A stretch of DNA of 64,000 nucleotides from Rana temporaria. Taxonomy: Eukaryota; Chordata; Amphibia; Anura; Ranidae. Positions 40,749-51,689 of the stretch are shown here, one piece after another; the stretch's first letter is position 1, and each line of letters starts with the position of its first letter. The position numbers and the translations under genes were made by a program. The notes under the pieces are model-generated. The model had not been told where the DNA came from, searched no databases, and was given only the letters and a program-made list of their open reading frames with translations. The stretch is from contig NC_053494.1 in assembly GCF_905171775.1 (NCBI RefSeq), positions 135,106,092-135,170,091 on the forward strand, given 5' to 3'.

Positions 40749-41907
40749 AGTGGTTGTAAAAGCTGAAGGTTTAACGTAAAAAAAATTCTATGCATCAAGA
40801 TAAAAAACCTGTGTGCTGCTCCCCCCACAGCCCCCCTAATACCTGAGCTCCCCAGTGTTATACATGGGAGACTTGGCTCTCCCGAGCCTCCACATAGAGC
40901 CGTGGATTGGCTCTGCTCACTCCTCACTGGCTCATTGGCTGTGATTGACAGCAGTGGGAGCCAATGGCTCACACTTGTCTCTCAGCCAATGAGGAGGCAG
41001 AGATCCAGGAGAGCAGCTGCCCCAGTGCACATCACTGGATTGGGATCACGCTCGGGTAAGTATTGGGGGGGCTGCAGGGGAGCTGCATACTATGGCCCGG
41101 ATTCACAAAGCACTTGTGCCGATGTATCTCAAGATACGCCACGTAAGTGCAAATATGCGTCGTCGTATCTGTGCGTCGGACCCACAAACTAAGATACGAC
41201 TAAAAAAAGGCTTCATCCCGCCAACGTAACTTGCCAGCGTAGCGTGGGCGCATATTTAGGCTGGACGCATGGTGGCGTTCCCATTGATCAGCCATTCAAA
41301 TATGCAAATGAGGAAAATAGAGATTCAAGAACGTACATGCGCCCGACGCAGGCTACGAGTGGTGCGCGTAAGTTGTACATCCGGCGCAAAGTTAAGCCCC
41401 ATAAAGGAGGTGTAACCCAGCAGCAGACATGCAAAGGTCTGCACCAAGGAATACAAGCCGGCGTATTTTACGTAGTTTACGTTGGACGTGAGTCTGGCTG
41501 GACGTAGGATACGTTCATGGCGTAGGCAGTGATCCGGCGTATCTTAGGCAGTTGGTTGTGAGCATGTGCAGGGGGATGCGTCCACGGCACGACGCATGCG
41601 CAGTTCATTAAATGTACTTGTCTGGCGCTCAGACCATTATTTGCATGGGGTCACGCCTCATTTGCATGGGTCAAGCCCACTTCCACCTACGCCGGCCTGC
41701 GCCTTTGAAATCTACGCAACGCCGATGCAGCGTTGGGGGCAGTAGCTTGCTGAATGCAGTGCTTGCCTCTCTGCGCTGCATCGGCATAGCGCACAGGGGG
41801 ATGCGCTGCGGCGGCGTAATGTGCGCCTGTGAATCCGGGCCTATAGGTTTTTTACCTACATGCATTGAATGCATGCAGGTAAAAACCTTCAACCTTTACA
41901 ACCATTT
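40749..41907. mobile_element. AGTGG-ended TTAA element with nested foldback MITE
   Basis: Inverted ends AGTGGTTGTAAAAGCTGAAG and AATGGTTGTAAAGGTTGAAG; TTAA at 41908-41911 on the right, decayed on the left. GGCTCCCACTGCTGTC-type inverted blocks lie around 40920-40960. The nested element at 41094-41841 separates its halves. Confidence 0.72.
41094..41841. mobile_element. Foldback MITE (GGCCCGGATTCAC), 748 bp
   Basis: Inverted ends GGCCCGGATTCAC on both sides, exact, flanked by TAT (41091-41093, 41842-41844). Inner blocks such as AAGATACGCC and GGCGTATCTTA pair. Inserted inside the AGTGG element, so younger than it. Confidence 0.85.
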
Positions 41908-42009
41908 TAATTACAGGGATATACTGTATACCTGGTCAAGTGTGTTATCCACACATTTTTCAGTGAATCCTGTTGGAGTAGTTTCTCTTCTGGTTGAAAG
42001 CTTCTAGGG

Positions 42010-42826
42010 AAGTGGTTCTCAACCTGGGGGTCAGGACCCCTTTGGGGGTCGACGAATCCTGGGCTGTTCCTGAAACCTGCATCGCTCTGCCCGCCTTTTT
42101 GCTGCCGCCCAGCCAGGGCTGTCCTTATAGCCTGTGGCTGCCCTGGTCTGTTCCTGGAGCCTACAGCCGCCCATTTAGTTCAAGGCATGGCTGGGGGGCA
42201 GAGACTAGTGGTCCGCTGACTGGTGAGGAATGTGAAGTAGGAGGGGCTGGAGAAAAAACGATCTCTTGATTTCGGCATAGGTGTCACTGATTTGAGATGC
42301 CACGAAGCCAGAGACAGTGAGTAACACTACCTGTGATTATATTTGCCATAAAATACCCCACTGCAGTTCTCAGATCAGCAGATGACGGGCCCGGATTGGC
42401 CTTAGGGTAAACCAGGCACATGCCCGGCAGGCTGCGGCCGCCTGGGGCCACCAGGCCGCAAGTCTGGGCTGCTCTTTGAGCCCGTGCCGCTCATCCAGCC
42501 TCTCCACGGCCGCCCGGCTGCCTGCCAAGCTCAGCCATTGGTGCCGGGCAGATGGAAACGAAGGGGAGGAGCTAGAGGAGACACCTACGGCTGTCCGTGT
42601 AGGTCAGCCCCTCGGTGCCGGTGGGTGGGACTAAGAAAGGGGGAGGAGCTAGAGCAGACAATTGCTGCACCTTGGAGCCACATGACAAAAACGTGAGTTC
42701 AGCCCCCCTGTAACCTGGATAGGAGGAGCTGACAACTCCACGCTACGAAAATAATTTTACTGTTAGGGGTCCCCGCAACTTGGGATATTTTTATCAAGGG
42801 GTCACGGCACTAGGAAGGTTAAGCTG
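42010..42826. mobile_element. hAT-like relic (GTGGTTCTCAACC end)
   Basis: The left part AGTGGTTCTCAACCTGGGGG followed by GGTCAGGACCCC, and the right part GGGGTCACGGCACTAGGAAG then GTTAAG, correspond to the ends of a widespread hAT family. The last bases of the right end are lost and no target duplication is clear. The interior near 42383 holds a separate repeat (GGGCCCGGATTGGCCTTAGG). Confidence 0.6.
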
Positions 42827-42829
42827 TAA

Positions 42830-43527
42830 ACGCTAATCAGTGTGTACTGGCGGTGGGCAGTCCCCCTGTCAGAACACAGTAGCTCAGCTGGGAGATCACC
42901 GCCCTAACATCGGCTGTGTTAGTACGGCAATCTGTCATTTTTTTTTTTTTCTGTTCAGGTTGAGTGAAGAAAAAAAAAAACTTCATGTGTACCCAGCATA
43001 AGGCATGAAGAACTCATCTATAGCTTTTAATTTGATCCATATTCTCTAATATGTTTGAACATTAGATATAAACCCTATGTAAACACTATAATCGATTTAC
43101 CTTTGCTCTTCTTAACCTTTGGACCTATATGTGATAAGAAGTTGTTTTTCATTTGGATGAAACTTTTTACTGCGCGGGAAAGTTTGCTGTAAGTCACAGG
43201 ACACCTTCTTTTTCTGTTCTATGTTAATGAATGTTAGAATTGTTTGGGAAAATGCCCCTTTGCTAATGTCGGCATAAAGTTTAGTTATACAGCCTGGGGT
43301 ATAAATAGGTTATTTAAAATGCTTATACTGCCTTAATCCAACAGAAACCATTGCTGGGAAATACTGGGATATAGCTGGTAATTCCAGTGCCTTGGCTTGC
43401 ATTTCAAGGTTTATTTTCCTTGCCACCAAATATCCCCCCCATATCAGTACCTCTAACTTTTCAAAATTATTTAAATCTGAACTCATAGCAGGTATAAAAC
43501 ACAATGATTTATGCAGCTCTGTAATCA
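42830..43527. other. No gene recognised
   Basis: AT-rich with a poly-T (42940-42951) facing a poly-A (42970-42980), a small inverted structure (TGTTCAGGTTGAGTGAAGAA between). No gene. Confidence 0.35.
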
Positions 43528-43856
43528 TTAAAGTGGCTGTAAATTGGTTGTAAACCTCTGAAATTAAAAATGAAGCATACCCTTCTATAGTGTGTACTTA
43601 CCAAAGCACCTACTGTGATTTCTTTCTGATGTTTCTATCTATGTATATGCAGACACCAGACAATCTCTGGAGATGCCCCCTCCCACAGGTGGTTGACAGC
43701 CTTAGCTGTACATGTTTTCCTGGGAGACTGTGTAGAGGTGTGTGTGCCCATTTCCTCCACTCAGGTCTCAGATTACACTCCGCTCTATGCTATGCAGTGT
43801 GTGACACACTCGCCCCCATGCCTTCTGGAGCTCAGAAAGCACAGGAGACTCTAGAG

Positions 43857-44219
43857 CACAGGTGTCAAACACAAGGCTCACGGGCCAAATCCGGCCCTCC
43901 AGGCCATTTCATGTGGCCCTCGCACCTCTCCTGCAGCTGCAGGAGAGTTCCAGTCTTCCTCTAGTCCTCCTCCGGACCCTTACTTTCTGCTTTCAAGCAA
44001 TGCATCCAGCTTCTTCCCAGCAGCAGCATAAGGAAAGAGGGTGCACTGTGATGTAAGGGAGGGTGGGGGACTCAACTTCTGATGGTGGGATGGCTCTTGA
44101 CATCTAATTGTAAAAGGGAGGGGATGCGTTGGACATCTAATCTTGCAGATACAACCGGCCCTTTTGATTCAATCATAAAGCTGATGCGGCCCACAATGAA
44201 ATTTAGTTTGACACCCCTG
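43857..44219. mobile_element. hAT-type MITE (CAGGGGTGTCAAAC), 363 bp
   Basis: Right end complement CAGGGGTGTCAAAC, left end CACAGGTGTCAAAC, both typical hAT termini. CTCTAGAG flanks it at 43849-43856 and 44220-44227. The terminal parts also pair inside (GGCCAAATCCGGCC against GCGGCCCACAATG). Confidence 0.88.
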
Positions 44220-44227
44220 CTCTAGAG

Positions 44228-44373
44228 CAGGGATCCTCAAACTACGGCCCTCCAGCTGCTGCGGAACTACACATCCCATGAGGCATTGTAAAACTCTGAC
44301 ATTCAGACATGACTAGGCATGATGGGAATTGTAGTTCCTGAACAACTGGAGGGCCATAGTTTGAAGACCAATG
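44228..44373. mobile_element. Second hAT-type MITE in the same target, 146 bp
   Basis: Starts CAGGGATCCTCAAACTACGG directly after the CTCTAGAG that ends the previous element, ends with the inverse GGCCATAGTTTGAAGACCAA plus TG, and is followed by CTCTAGAT (44374-44381). It is almost entirely a hairpin. So CTCTAGAG occurs three times around two different elements. Confidence 0.87.
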
Positions 44374-44381
44374 CTCTAGAT

Positions 44382-45235
44382 CCGCCTCCGTATGCTCAGC
44401 GGGGATCGCTCTATTGATCCCTGCTGAGCTGCTCAGAAGTTGCTCTATTTCTTCTCTGTTCTGTTCACTTCCTGCTTGTCTGATTGTTACTCACCACCGT
44501 GAAGTGAGGTTTAACTGCAGTGGTCAGTAACATGCTCGCCCCCTCCTGGGAACTACATCTGTGCGGCAGGACGCTCTCTACGTGTTAGACTTCAAGGAGA
44601 TGTGAATTACTGGGCGTGCCGCAATTCATACTGGGAAATGTAGTTCTTACATGAACGAGCGCCACAAACCAGGAAGTGAATAAGAGAACAGAAACTAGAT
44701 TGCCGGACGTGATATAGATGAAGAAATTTAATAGGTATTTACTCGTTTTTTTTAACAGAATCATTTCAATATTCTGTCTGTCTACCTTGCAGACATTAAT
44801 TTTTAGGCAATTTGTTTTTTCCTTTACAACTCATTTAGTGTGCTCCGAGATTGGAATCAAAAGTATAGAAGGTACTGTGGTCCTCTACATATTTTGCGGT
44901 CTAAGACTACTTTATCAGAAAAATATATCTAGTAACAGATTATACCAAACAATCACAGAAAAGCATAATTGTATATAAATGTAGTAGAAAAAACATACAT
45001 ATTAGAATCAGGTAATAATATTTTTGATAACATGGGGAAGGGAACAAAAGGGATGGATCCATAGCCGCTTACCCGAGAGTCCAACTGCAGAAGCACAGCC
45101 AACAACACAGGGTTTCCCTGCGGCGAATATGGGGGTGGTATAAAGGGGATGATAGGTCTTCCGCAGTAGCTAATTGGGATATGTATATGAAGCATAAATA
45201 TACTTCTGTATGGACAGTGAACCATTGAGAGGAAA
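44382..45235. other. Unclassified; one inverted pair
   Basis: TTCTGTTCACTTCCTG at about 44457 is inverse to CAGGAAGTGAATAAG at about 44670, marking a degraded foldback element. From 44710 onward the sequence is AT-rich without recognised features. Confidence 0.4.
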
Positions 45236-45500
45236 GAAACATGGGGTAAGGGAAAGGGGGACGTAGGGGGAGAAGGGGAAGAGACGGGAGAGAGGAAAGG
45301 AGGGAAAGGGGAAATAAGGGTGGTAGGGAGAACAAGAGGGGAAAAATATGGGGTAGAGAAAGGGGGGGGGGGGGGAGGAAAGAAATGGAAGGAAAGAAAC
45401 ATAGGAAAGAAGGGACAGGGGAAAAGGGTGAGGGGAGAGGAGGAAAGAAGGATAGGGGGACAAAAGGTGAAAGAAGGGAGGGAAGAAGGTCTGGGGTTCA
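45236..45500. repeat. Polypurine tract, about 265 bp
   Basis: Almost uninterrupted G/A on the plus strand (GGGGAAGAGACGGGAGAGAG type) with a G-run at 45362-45375. The proline- and serine-rich minus-strand frames across it are compositional artefacts. It could form triplex DNA. Confidence 0.9.
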
Positions 45501-46190
45501 ACGGTAGTCCAGTTATTACTCTATGGCAGAGTAAATCGGTATAAGTCCAAGGAGGAGAGGAGGAAGATGGTTGTAAGGTGAAAAGGGTAAGTTTGTATAA
45601 GGTGCATGGTGAGCAATTAATCTAGATCTACAGATACAAATATGAAAGGGTAAATGAGGATGGAAAGAAGTGATAAACTGCCATCCTGGTATATAGTAAC
45701 ATAGGAGGCAATGAAGGACAGGCACCGATGTACGAACATGTAGATGATAAACAAGTGTCCCCACTTGGAGCAGGCATCCACTCTACCTATAAGTAGGCTG
45801 GAGCCTTCTTATATGCTCCCCAACCCAACAACGTCATCTGGTCTGGCTCCTTACACTGCGCATGCACAAAAGATTGCGTGTGCGTTTTAGACATGGCCAA
45901 AGGGGGGGAAGAAGCCCAAGACGTGGTCGGCGTAAGTGCAGGGCAGTCCCCAGCCTAACTGTAAGGACACACCCTCACCACAGGAGTCGCATATCCGTCG
46001 GGAAAAATCAGGCATTATCTAGGTCCTGCACTCACCTCTGTAAACCCAGAAAAGAACGTGTGCATCCATCACTGCAAAAAACATGAAAGTGTGCATCCAT
46101 CACTGCAAAAACCATGAGCAATGAAAAAATGGGCAATAAAACAGAGATTGCTATTGGATCATTATAAACCTAAGAACAAAGATATATATG
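45501..46190. other. No gene recognised
   Basis: Contains a short direct duplication (GTGTGCATCCATCACTGCAA at about 46058 and 46089). The region may be the 3' flank of the minus-strand Penelope-like element. No gene. Confidence 0.35.
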
Positions 46191-46218
46191 TATATATGTG
46201 TGTATATATGTGTATATA

Positions 46219-46279
<61 letters not shown>

Positions 46280-46330
46280 GTATATATGTATATATATATA
46301 TATATATACAGTATATATATATATGTATGT
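46182..46330. repeat. Compound (TATG)n, (TG)n, (TA)n microsatellite
   Basis: (GT)n at about 46222-46270 followed by TATATATG units and (TA)n to 46326. Frames across it on either strand are spurious. Confidence 0.97.
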
Positions 46331-46439
46331 GATGAAATATCTCTAATGCAATTATAATGAACAGCGCTACCGTATAAGGTTAGGCGGAAGTTGGTTCTAC
46401 ATGAATGTGCCAAAATAGACAGTGTGTATAGTCAGAGAT

Positions 46440-47060
46440 AATCACCAGGATTCACAGGAATAGTTTGTATGAAAACATCTTATTGAGGCCCGGTGAAATG
46501 GTGGCATTAAGCCGCTCAATCCACAGGGTCTCGCGCTGTAAAATAGCCCTGTCGCAATTATCCCCTCTTGGATTCTGAGGAATCACCTCCAAAACTAGAA
46601 ATTTCATTACATGCGGGTCAAATTTATGGTGTAATCCAATATGGTGACCAATTGTGGTCAATTTACAATTAGTAAATTTGCCTATTCATTGGCAGAACTC
46701 CCGAATGGTTTTACCCACGTAGAAGGCATTGCAATTACAAATCCTCAAATATATGACCCCTGTCGTGCCGCAGTTGGCAGGGTACGCGGTGAAAAAATTT
46801 CACTGTTAGGTAGTTTATATGTATTGCCTTCGAGTACCCAGGGACAACGTGGGCATTGTCCACATTTGGAGGTTCCGGGAAGCCCGGATGGAGTGTGTGC
46901 TGTAGTATTGGAGTGGCTGCTGTTTAGGTGGTCTCTAAGGGAGAAGGCTCTTCGAAAGACAGTTCAGAGGTCCTGACATGTTTTCCCAGGATTTGATGGT
47001 CAGTAAGTAAGTGAAAGTGGTCAGAGAAGATTTTCCAGAGTTGTAGTGATGGGCTGAGTA
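46440..47060 (-). pseudogene. Penelope-like element relic: linker zinc-finger and GIY-YIG endonuclease
   Basis: On the minus strand, about 46885-46780 encodes KCGQCPRCPWVLEGNTYKLP, the Cys-rich linker typical of Penelope/Neptune-type elements. After a frameshift, about 46775-46690 encodes GVIYLRICNCNAFYVGKT, the GIY-YIG core with IREF after it. A stop separates this from the last part (46661-46452), which has PRGDNCDRAILQRETLWIER and a SPGLNKMF end, the usual tail including the conserved E of QRE. The RT domain upstream (toward 47060 and beyond) is not recognisable. At least one frameshift and one stop make it inactive. Confidence 0.85.
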
Positions 47061-48552
47061 TTTGGTAATAACCCTGTGTCAGTTTGTTACTTTATAACCC
47101 TCCAAAATTAAAACACAGTTTTCATACGGGACAATGCTCAGTTGAAGGCCTTCCTGAGATTGGTTCACGAATAGCCCCTGAGTAGGAGATCATGTAACGA
47201 AATCGGCTTGTGCCTGTAAGTCTACCTCCCTTGTGCAGTTTCTACGTAAACACAAGTATTGTGCATACGGAATAAGGTGAACAAAGGGCATGGTATGTGC
47301 ACTGGAGGCATGCAGTAGGATGTTGCCTGCTGTGGGCTTGCGGTACTGAGATAGTCCTTACTCTCATAGTGAAGACCAGTTGGAACTGTCTGTATTGCTC
47401 AATTTTCAATTTTTGTAAAGAAATTGATAATAGCAGCATAGCTCAATTTACTCCTGTAAATCATCTCAAATAAGCAAGATCCTGTATGTTCTATTAAATT
47501 ATTTTTATTATGATTTTGGAGATATAAAAACCGTTGTAGGAATGCTGAGTAATCTACTAATTGCCTATAAAAAGAAATTCAATGCCCACAATAAAAAAAG
47601 CCAAACAGTACTAATCACTGCAGCATAATGTAAGAACCATGCTGCACTCTATATACTGTCAAATCAGTTAATACAATTTGCAAGATCACTTAGCTGTGCA
47701 TAACATGCTGTTCAGATTTCCACCATTTGTCACCTAATGTAGAAAGTTATTAAGTCAATATTGTATAGCATTAGTACAATATTAATAAGAATTCCTAAAT
47801 TATTCAACCCAGTAACATTTTTGGAAGGAGGTACCAATGTGATACGTTTTCCAGTTCATTGATAGGGGTGGAATTCTGAAGTTCTAGTGGTATAAATGTA
47901 TTTTCTGTCTTTTTAATATGACAATGTAATCATTCGCAGCATTGTGATTATAATAAGCAGCACAGGATTAAAAGTTTTTTTTGGCTATTCATACTTGCCT
48001 CGGTGGATGCAGTATCAGACTGATGCTGCATCTGTCCCCCGGCGTCTCTGCACTGAGAACCGAGACACCGAACATCGCTGATGGCTCGGTTCTCACTCCT
48101 CCCCGAGCAGAGCAATGCTGCCTGTCACTCAGCATCGCTTCTGCTCTAATTCTCAGAACTCATTGGAGCGCTGAGCAGTGGAGGGATAGGGAGCGGCCAT
48201 CTCAGCGCCTTCAATCCTTCAATCAGGGCAGCTGGCGGATCCTGCATTGTAAGTCGTGATGACGCGCCGCGCGCATTTGTAATGCAAAGTGGATTTGCCT
48301 TTAGTAAATAAATCCCATAATGTAGAGCCCACAGAATAGGCCAGTTTGGTATACAGTATGTCACATCCAGCATAGAGTGGAGCACTCCAGAGTACTAGGC
48401 CAACCTGTATTATGTCATGTACAGCACAGTGGACAAAGTTTTTTTTTTTTTTTTTTTTTTTTACATGTAAATGTTATTGGCATACAAATACACTGTATAT
48501 GACAAGTAAATGTAGAAAGGGACTTCCCATGTGGTGTTATATGTTGTGCATT
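47061..48552. other. Repeat-poor AT-rich region, no gene recognised
   Basis: 47440-47960 shows no transposon ends, no long frames and an even AT-rich composition, as in conserved noncoding DNA. 47990-48300 is GC-richer and resembles a degraded MITE. A poly-T run is at 48431-48462. Confidence 0.25.
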
Positions 48553-48557
48553 CTTAA

Positions 48558-48932
48558 GGGCACTTTCACACTGGGCGTTGGGGGCTACGGTGGTATTTTT
48601 AGCGGCGCTTTACTGTTTTAGCAGCGCTTTTTAGCCACCAGTGGGGCGCATTTATCCCCCGCTAGCCGCTGAAAAAGGGTTAAAAGCGCCTGCAAAGCGC
48701 CGCTCCTGAGGCGCATTGCAGGCTCTTTGGTGGCGCTGGACATTGATTTCAGGGGTGCTTTAGAAGTGTAAAGCGCTGCAAAGATGCTGCTTGCAGGACT
48801 TTTTTTAACGTCCCGCAAGCGCACCGCTTCAGTGTGAAAGCCCTTGGGCTTTCACACTGGAGTGACAGGAGAAGCTCTTTACAGGCGATTTGCACTATAG
48901 CGCCTGTAAAGCACCTCAGTGTGAAAGTGGCC
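48558..48932. mobile_element. Hairpin MITE (GGGCACTTTCACACTG), 375 bp
   Basis: TAA at 48555-48557 and 48933-48935. Inverted ends GGGCACTTTCACACTGGGCG and GGCCACTTTCACACTGAGG. Inner GCGCTTT and AAAGCGC blocks pair. A related end pair bounds 54679-54967. Confidence 0.85.
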
Positions 48933-48943
48933 TAACAATCTGA

Positions 48944-49388
48944 GGCCCGTACACACGAGGAGACATGTCCGATGAAAACGGTCCGCGGACCGTTTTCATC
49001 GGACATGTCTCCTGGGAGCTTTTGGTCTGATGTGTGTACACACCATCAGACCAAAATCCCCGCGGACAGAGAATACGGTGACGTAGAAGACACCGACGTT
49101 CTCAAACACGGAAGTGCAATGCTTCCATGCATGCGTCGAAGCAATTCGACGCATGCGCGGGATTTCGGGACGCTGGTTACACGTCATAACCAGCGGACAT
49201 GTCCGATTAGGTGTACTAACCATCGGACATGTCCGATGGACATGTTTCCAGCGGACAAGTTTCTTGGCATGCTAAACTTTTGTCCGCTGGAAACCTGTCC
49301 GCTAGGCCGTACACACGGTCGGACATGTCCGCAGAAACTGGTCCGCGGACCAGTTTCAGCGGACATGTTCGACCGTGTGTACGCCGCC
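48944..49388. mobile_element. Hairpin MITE (GGACATGTCC palindromes), 445 bp
   Basis: TGA at 48941-48943 and 49389-49391. Inverted ends GGCCCGTACACACGAGG and GGCGGCGTACACACGG. The interior contains at least seven GGACATGT or ACATGTCC motifs and near-perfect sub-hairpins such as AAACGGTCCGCGGACCGTTT. It lies 11 bp from the preceding MITE. Confidence 0.88.
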
Positions 49389-49391
49389 TGA

Positions 49392-50279
49392 GATGTTACA
49401 CTTTGCTCATTTCATTGAAAACTAAATTTACTGAATAGTAATGCGAATTTCTTTTTATTTTTAAATCAACAAATTTTTATTTCAACACAAAAAAAGGGGA
49501 GAAAGGTACAGTGTGTTTCACATTAATGCTATACAGTAGTCATTAGAATACACATCACAGTCACAAAATCCAGCAAGCATTATACTAGAGTCTAACCAAG
49601 ACGATCATAATTTGTAAAAATTATTTGTGCACCTTCTGTGCTGATATGTCAGCCTTTCCTATTAGGAAAGTTTTAGATCACTTTTTTTCCATTGAAGGAA
49701 CGATTGAGGGGTAGTAGAGATCCATTTCTGTGGCATTTATTTGCAGACCAGAAAGAGCAAATGTATAATCAATAGTTTGAACATCTGAGAACAATCCTTG
49801 TGGAAAAATACATTAAAGTGCCATTTTAGGATCCATCGGCAAGTTTAGTGAACATAGGCAATTAATTGTTTAAAATATAGAGGTCTGGCTTAAGGCATGT
49901 CTCCAACCCTAATCACACCACAGATGAACCTTAGCACTAAAGGCTGTCAAAAGGACAGAATAGAGATCACTTATTAGTCCCTTTTCGGTCAGTTGTGCAG
50001 ATGTCAACATTAATATTCGGGTTGAGTTATGAACTAAAGAAGTAGTGTGAGTTGCATCTGTGGGCATGACTGAGTTGGAGATATTGGAAAAAAAATAGTG
50101 TTTGGGCAGGTGTTATTATTCTGATAAAGTCTGAAATTATAAAAAGATGTTGCTATGGTGTAATTGGTGGATGAAGAGGATGACAGCATGTTTCTAGGTT
50201 TCAAACCACTCTATTTTTTTCTAATTTAGAAAGGGCCAAATTGTTCCAGAGTGGGGCATATTGAGTGAATTCAGTGTGC
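49392..50279. other. No gene recognised
   Basis: AT-rich. It may include the 3' portion of the minus-strand L1-like relic, but I cannot confirm this from motifs. Confidence 0.3.
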
Positions 50280-51420
50280 TCAATACAGTACTTGTCTGTT
50301 TAGCCCTCCAGATTTTATGAATAACAAAAAGTGTGAAAGTAAGGCAGTAAGCAATCTTTCAATAGGGTCCTGCATATTTAAAGGGCCCCATCCCCCAAGT
50401 TGCTGAAGTTGGGCAGTGATAAAATATAATCTGGCATTTGAGACCGCCAGACCACCTCCATCCTTTGGAAATTGTAAAATCTCCAATCTGATTCTGGGGT
50501 GTTTCTGCTTCCAAATAATGCCTCGTACACACAACCAGTTTTCCCATCGGGAAAACTGCCATGACAGCATTTGGCCAGGAAAACTGGCCATGTGTATGCT
50601 CCATGGCAGCTTTCCCGACAGGAAAAAAACGGCGGGAAAAATTAGAAAGTTCTTTTTTCCTGCCGCGATTCCCGACGTTTTTTTTACGGCAGTCATCCTA
50701 AGGGAAACACTGCGGTGGAGCTTACACATGGCCGGAATTCCCAGCCAAAGCTCTTATGGCAGCTTTCCCCTCGGGTTTCCCAGCGGTAAAAAGTCTGCAA
50801 GGAAAACCCGTACGTGTGTACGAGGCATAAGATCCCTAAAAAGAAATGACATTTTGTAAATGCCCATCATGAGATCCAAATTGGGGAGTTATGTAGGTCA
50901 TATAATGACTGTGGCATCCAAATCATTTTAATTAAGTTAGCCCTTCCTACCACAGAGGCAGTTTACACCAAGTTTTACAATTTTTTAACTTCAGCAGAAG
51001 GGACATATGCCAGTCTTCGATAAATTTGTATGCCCAAGTATTTAAAGTTTATACCAAAACTATCTGGTCTGCCGCCACCATTAACTGCTCAGAAATGGTG
51101 TCCAGTAAAAAGAGCACAGATTTGTTACAATTTATAGTGAAACCAGAGAAGTGGCCAAAATCAGTTATTGAGGACAATAGAAGTTATGGGCTGAGATGTT
51201 ATACTCCTAAAAAAAGAATGGAGCATCATCTGCACAGAGTGCAATATTTTCCTCGCCTCTGATATACTGAAAATCTGTTCTGACTGGCAACTGTCTAACA
51301 TTTCGTGGCTCGAAAGGTAGTTCAAACAATAGTAAGTAGAGCAGGCACTCTTGCCTTGTCCCTCTAAAGAGAGGAATAGGCACTCAACAGTCTATAATGA
51401 AGTGCTTCCAATATACTCAA
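50280..51420 (-). pseudogene. L1-like LINE reverse transcriptase relic, split by a MITE
   Basis: Minus-strand reading from about 51420: GTRQECLLYLLLFELPFEP (the G-RQGCPLSPLLF motif of L1-clade RTs with changes), then CADDAPFF near 51235 (catalytic Y/F-ADD motif, first position changed), then WCKLPLWLVGRANLIKM near 50975-50920, and after the MITE FWKQKHPRIRLEILQFPKDGG and GLAVSNARLYF (50515-50400). Order and spacing fit the second half of an L1 ORF2 RT domain. Several frameshifts and substitutions make it a dead copy. Confidence 0.85.
50519..50827. mobile_element. Hairpin MITE inside the L1 relic, 309 bp
   Basis: TAA at 50516-50518 and 50828-50830. Inverted ends TGCCTCGTACACACAACCAG and TGCCTCGTACACACGTACGG. 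Close to the copy at 24114-24441 in ends and inner TTTTCCTGNCNNGATTCCCG blocks. Confidence 0.88.
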
Positions 51421-51689
51421 TGATATTAAACTAGATTGCTAATTAATGCCCTTTCAATTGATTATTTATCCTCCACTTATTTGGAAATGTGTTAAGGCCT
51501 CCCCCTTCCATCAGTGAATGCATTTAATAGAATGAATCCACTTCTTCAGGACCAACTGTAAAATGATTACATACAAAAAAACTACTTTCACCACATGTAG
51601 CTTGGTGGTCTTTTCCTTGATTTTTTTTAGAAATATGTTTAAATTTCATAGTTTTATGTTTTTCTAAATGATCTGACGGGGAAAGAAAA

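Noticed and set aside
45069..45501. Proline/serine-rich minus-strand frames up to 182 codons
   Set aside because: They come from a polypurine tract; composition explains the lack of stops.
46440..46800. Host GIY-YIG nuclease gene
   Set aside because: Frame is broken, and the Cys-rich linker plus the QRE...LN order is that of Penelope-like elements.
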